Assembly (NCBI GenBank): GCA_038531315.1
Contig: JBCBBT010000067.1
Location: 1 to 16,823, forward strand
Length of the DNA stretch: 16,823 nucleotides
Source: JAJFFW01 sp038531315
Lineage (GTDB): Bacteria; Pseudomonadota; Alphaproteobacteria; Caulobacterales; Parvularculaceae
Direction of reading: 5' to 3'
Positions within the stretch are counted from its first letter, which is position 1. Every line of letters starts with the position of its first letter. A program made the position numbers and the translations under genes. Positions 13,986 through 16,823 of this stretch are shown piece after piece. The notes beneath the pieces are model-generated. The model searched no databases. It was not told the origin of the DNA and was given only the letters and a program-made list of their open reading frames with translations.

Positions 13986-14698
13986 GTAGGTGCGCAGCAG
14001 AAACAACTGGCGCCGATGAATTCGGCGACCGTTGGGAAATCAAAAGCGAAACGCGAGACATGTGGAGCGCCGCCGAGGCGTATGATCTGATGTTGGAGTT
14101 CGGACTGAACTTTGACCGGTCGCATTCCGGCGTAGACGAGTTGCTGCAACTATTGATGTCCCATGAGGAAGGTACGTCAAGCGGTGCCGATATCGTCGTC
14201 TTAAAGCCCGATATTTGCCGCGAGCGGACCGGAAATGAACTGCTGTTTGAACTGAAACGCCTGTCTGGCCTGAGCTGGGAGCAAATCGCCAAGCTTGTTG
14301 GCGTCTCCCGACGAGCTGTCCATAACTGGGCGGCGGGCGGCGCCATTAGTCTCGAAAATAACCAATGTCTTGGCGATCTTGTGACGACCCTGCGCTTTAT
14401 CGATTGCGGCGAAAGTGATCGGAACCGGTCGCTTTTGCTATCGCCCGCTGAAGAAGGCGTGACTTATTACGATCTGTTGAAACAGCGCGCCTTCGGGCAA
14501 GTCAAAGCGCTCGCCGGAAAAGGAATTGGACGACCTGTCCCGCAAGCTTCTATTCGCGAGAGCGCGCTCCAAGCGTCCGCGCCGAAAAGCTTTGCCGAAG
14601 AAATGCAGCAACTCGGCGCGATCGATATTGGTGCCGATGCGGAGCCGGAGATTGTTTCGAAGCCTCAATATCGTCGCGTCAAGGCGCGGCGTAAGTAG
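13982..14698 (+). CDS. Helix-turn-helix (XRE-like) protein
   Basis: A 238-residue protein with a central helix-turn-helix, about residues 87-120 (LLFELKRLSGLSWEQIAKLV followed by GVSRRAVHNWAAGG), recognisable as an XRE/Cro-type DNA-binding fold in which SRRAVHNW is the recognition helix. The N-terminal 80 residues are acidic with no recognised domain. The C-terminal 100 residues are polar and end in a strongly basic tail (YRRVKARRK). It is translationally coupled to the TIGR04255-like gene by an ATGA overlap and is followed after 15 nt by the third gene. It may regulate the cassette through the palindrome at 13125-13137; the HTH in the middle of a longer protein is also compatible with a structural partner role. 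The flanking regions are not recognised. Confidence 0.7.
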   Translation: MSRCAAETTGADEFGDRWEIKSETRDMWSAAEAYDLMLEFGLNFDRSHSGVDELLQLLMSHEEGTSSGADIVVLKPDICRERTGNELLFELKRLSGLSWEQIAKLVGVSRRAVHNWAAGGAISLENNQCLGDLVTTLRFIDCGESDRNRSLLLSPAEEGVTYYDLLKQRAFGQVKALAGKGIGRPVPQASIRESALQASAPKSFAEEMQQLGAIDIGADAEPEIVSKPQYRRVKARRK

Positions 14699-14713
14699 AA
14701 GGTATGAGGACGC

Positions 14714-15568
14714 TTGGTAGACGCATCGCAGGAAGAGAGCGAAGACGCGATTACCGATGCGCTGCAGGCGTGGCGGCAGGGCGATTTCGCTTTGGCCGTT
14801 GGCCCATATTTACACGGCGATTTGCCTGCTGAAGATTCACAGGAAAAGATCGACGCGGTTTACGATGATGCCTGCGAAGGGTTCGTGGTCATATCTCAGA
14901 CCTGCGATGTTGTGAGAAGACCGTCTGATGCGCAATTCGTAACGGTATCGCCACTCGTCAAAGTGATGGCGCAAACGGTCAAGATGATCGAAGCAGGCCG
15001 CGCGCCGACCTTGGCGCTCATTGCCAACGCTCCAGAAAACCACGTTGCAGATTTAAGTCGAATGATGACTGTTGATAAAGCGCTTTTTGTGACCTGGGAG
15101 CGGCAAACTGGTCTCAATACGCCCAAAGAAATGCGTGACTTTGCATACGCACTTGAGCGCAAGCATGGACGATTTGCATTCCCTGATGCGTTCAATCAGT
15201 CGATAAGTGTCCTTCCAAAAAAGATCCATCGAACTTACGGAAGACCCGCGTCAGAGTTAGGTGCCGCGCTGGTCTCCCTTCATGAAATTCGAGTTTTACC
15301 GTCGCCTGATTGGGATGCGGATAGCGTGGAGATTTCCTTCATCTTCATCATGCGGGAAGAAGCGCAAAGAGAGTGTTCGTCCGATGCGATTGGTGAACAA
15401 CTAAGCCGTCTGACCGACGCAATAGAATGGCAGGCGCCATTTCTAGCGGCGCAAGACGGATTCCTTCGTGTCTGCACTTACCGGGATTTGACTGCCCAGG
15501 AATATCTGGAGAGCAGTCCGTTAGACCTTAATGCGCTCTCATTCGCGGCGAAGTTCAGTCAGAATTAA
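14714..15568 (+). CDS. Unrecognised 284-aa protein with QTCD motif
   Basis: A 284-residue soluble-looking protein with no signal peptide or clear membrane span. The most striking segment is GFVVISQTCDVVRR (56-69), a hydrophobic strand followed by Gln-Thr-Cys-Asp, which may be an active or metal-binding site. Other ordered-looking parts are FVTVSPLVKVM (75-85), LHEIRVLPSPDW (189-200) and VEISFIFIMREE (205-216). The start is a TTG at 14714 with TGAGGA directly upstream; no in-frame ATG occurs before the motif. It lies 15 nt after the HTH gene, completing a three-gene unit. I have seen similar SQTCD strands only in proteins of unknown function in accessory regions, so no role is proposed beyond association with the two genes before it. 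Confidence 0.65.
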   Translation: MVDASQEESEDAITDALQAWRQGDFALAVGPYLHGDLPAEDSQEKIDAVYDDACEGFVVISQTCDVVRRPSDAQFVTVSPLVKVMAQTVKMIEAGRAPTLALIANAPENHVADLSRMMTVDKALFVTWERQTGLNTPKEMRDFAYALERKHGRFAFPDAFNQSISVLPKKIHRTYGRPASELGAALVSLHEIRVLPSPDWDADSVEISFIFIMREEAQRECSSDAIGEQLSRLTDAIEWQAPFLAAQDGFLRVCTYRDLTAQEYLESSPLDLNALSFAAKFSQN

Positions 15569-15977
15569 AAACAAGCTGTCGTTGTTGCAGTCGTTTAATG
15601 TCCGCTTTCAGAAGTTGCACATCGGATCGATCAAATGCCGCCTCTGAGGATCAACCCGCCATTCGGCCTGTTCCGATCGAACGGGGGAAATGGACCAATC
15701 CAAGACGGCGCGATCATCAAAATGTTACGTCCCCTCCGTCCCCCACCCCGCCGCCGGGACTAAATCCATCGTGCGCCGGATGCTCGCCATATGGGGCGTC
15801 GCCGCGTCTGAGGTTGCGGCCTTAATTGCGGCGGGCTTTTGTGGGTCCGATTTTTTGTGCGCTGTGCGGCTTATTTCTCTCTATACGAAATAACGATTGT
15901 GTCGGGTCGCGAATACGCCGTAGTGTCGCGCGTAACGACGCTGATTTTCGGCGCGTTCGGCAAACGGGAGAGCGGGT
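15569..15977. other. Intergenic stretch after the cassette, no convincing gene
   Basis: About 400 bp without a supported gene. GCCGC (15801-15805) pairs with GCGGC (15816-15820) around a 10-nt loop, and a second GCGGC at 15828-15832 is followed by GGGCTTTT, so a weak terminator is possible here. A run of six T lies at 15851-15856. Short ORFs in all frames lack ribosome binding sites and protein-like composition. The region may hold decayed sequence marking the right boundary of the cassette. Confidence 0.35.
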
Positions 15978-16589
15978 GTGGCGGGTCTTTCTAACCACAA
16001 GACGAGAGCAGGCGCGGTCATCGGCGCGATGATGGCGGCTGCGGGGTGCGTCGCCAATGAACCGCCAGCGGAGCGGCCCGTTCTGTCGACGTCCGGCGAG
16101 GCGATATCGGCGGCGATCGCCGGGAGCGACGACGACACCGCCATGGCCGCCGCTATGACCTATATGGTCAATAACACATTCAATATTTGCGTGCAGCTTT
16201 CAACGCCCTCGGGCACCTCCACCACGTACGCGGCAAACGCCAATTGCAGCGATCGGTCCTATGGCGGGGACAGGAACGAATATATCCTTGGGAGCCGGCT
16301 GACGGTTCCGTTTATTTGCGCGAAATGGAACAACCGCTACCAACAGACATTCTGGTCGCAGGCCAAGACTTATGTGGGCGCGCCGCTGCCGCCGACACAA
16401 CTTCTTCGCTCCGACAACATCCGCATTAATGCGTCCGGCTATATTACGCCGAAATCGAATTTGCTGCAGGGCGATTATACGAAATGCAATACGGTCGATA
16501 AGACCTGCAAGACAAGCCGCGCCTTCAACAGCTGCGCCGTGGCCGCTGTGAAGGCGGCATTGGAAGCCAATATCGGCGCCTTCGATTAA
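15978..16589 (+). CDS. Putative Cys-rich lipoprotein
   Basis: A 203-residue exported protein. A short basic N-terminus and hydrophobic AVIGAMMAAAGC end in a lipobox-like AAGC with Cys24 as candidate lipidation site. The mature part has six further cysteines (71, 90, 114, 170, 177, 186), suggesting three disulfides in the periplasm or at the surface. No known domain is recognised. The start is a GTG at 15978 with GGGAG 7 nt upstream. The helix before Cys71 (MAAAMTYMVNNTFNICVQL) resembles the corresponding part of the next gene's product, so the two may be distant tandem relatives. Confidence 0.65.
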   Translation: MAGLSNHKTRAGAVIGAMMAAAGCVANEPPAERPVLSTSGEAISAAIAGSDDDTAMAAAMTYMVNNTFNICVQLSTPSGTSTTYAANANCSDRSYGGDRNEYILGSRLTVPFICAKWNNRYQQTFWSQAKTYVGAPLPPTQLLRSDNIRINASGYITPKSNLLQGDYTKCNTVDKTCKTSRAFNSCAVAAVKAALEANIGAFD

Positions 16590-16595
16590 TCTCCT

Positions 16596-16618
16596 TCGTC
16601 GCAATCTGAATGCGACGA
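16596..16618. other. Stem-loop between two secreted-protein genes
   Basis: A perfect 8-bp stem, TCGTCGCA (16596-16603) with TGCGACGA (16611-16618), has a 7-nt loop (ATCTGAA) in the 51-nt gap between the genes. No T-run follows, so attenuation or mRNA stabilisation is more likely than strong termination. Confidence 0.5.
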
Positions 16619-16640
16619 CCAGGCCAAAGGACCTTTGACC

Positions 16641-16823
16641 ATGCATGTGAACGCCGCCTGCAAAATGCTCATTACCCTGATCGCTGCGCCGGTTTTCGCC
16701 ATAACGCCCGCAAGCGCCCAGGGGACAAATGCGCTCGGTGAATATCTGGCGACCTGGGCTGATGACGCGATCTCCATCTGCGTGGAGCCATATTATCCGA
16801 AAATCAAATCGCCTCCGCTTCCA
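16641..16823 (+). CDS. Secreted protein, N-terminal part only (runs off right edge)
   Basis: An open frame of 61 codons from ATG 16641 to the window edge; the gene is partial. Residues 1-26 are a clear signal peptide (hydrophobic LITLIAAPVFAI, then TPASA with probable cleavage before QG). The mature start, LGEYLATWADDAISICVEPY, places a Cys after an amphipathic helix as in the preceding lipoprotein. AAAGGA lies 10 nt upstream, within a short AAAGG-A-CCTTT palindrome. No family is recognised from this fragment. Confidence 0.7.
   Translation, partial: MHVNAACKMLITLIAAPVFAITPASAQGTNALGEYLATWADDAISICVEPYYPKIKSPPLP

Overview
The window looks like a chromosomal segment of a GC-rich alphaproteobacterium. 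The protein types fit a marine Caulobacterales/Parvularculales-like lineage, but that placement is an inference from gene content and composition; no rRNA or marker gene here fixes it. Most genes are ordinary housekeeping or envelope genes. Inserted among them are a toxin-antitoxin module and a three-gene accessory cassette.

Layout. (1) 1-660, minus: the N-terminal part of a secreted or membrane-anchored Ala/Asp-rich protein that runs off the left edge. (2) 843-1613, plus: an ABHD10-like alpha/beta hydrolase. (3) 1682-5370, plus: a BlaI-type repressor with a promoter/operator, overlapping by 1 nt a 1063-residue protein that joins a BlaR1-like M56 membrane protease to an M23 peptidoglycan-endopeptidase domain and a long charged coiled coil. 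(4) 7052-5477, minus: a stomatin-like SPFH protein followed by its usual partner NfeD. (5) 7349-7273, minus: tRNA-Arg(CCG). (6) 10352-7494, minus: the glutathione-dependent formaldehyde oxidation pair, adhC-type dehydrogenase and S-formylglutathione hydrolase, separated by a FitA/VapB-like antitoxin, a possible 67-aa ORF and a PIN-domain VapC toxin. The toxin stop codon overlaps the hydrolase start. (7) 10538-12650, plus: a TraB/GumN-family protein overlapping a lysophospholipid acyltransferase-like protein. (8) 13167-15568, plus: a tight cassette of a TIGR04255-like protein, a helix-turn-helix protein and an unrecognised 284-aa protein carrying a QTCD motif, behind a promoter with an internal palindrome. 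(9) 15978-16823, plus: two secreted Cys-containing proteins, the second cut by the right edge.

How the genes work together. AdhC oxidises S-hydroxymethylglutathione and FghA hydrolyses the S-formylglutathione product. BlaI and the M56 protein have the usual repressor/sensor-protease arrangement, but the beta-lactam sensor domain is replaced by a putatively active cell-wall hydrolase. SPFH and NfeD form a membrane-domain pair.

The most unusual items are the M56-M23 fusion under BlaI-type control, the TA module wired into the formaldehyde operon with a probably leaderless antitoxin mRNA, and the three-gene cassette, which is the best candidate here for an undescribed (possibly defence or stress) system. 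Its function cannot be assigned from sequence alone.
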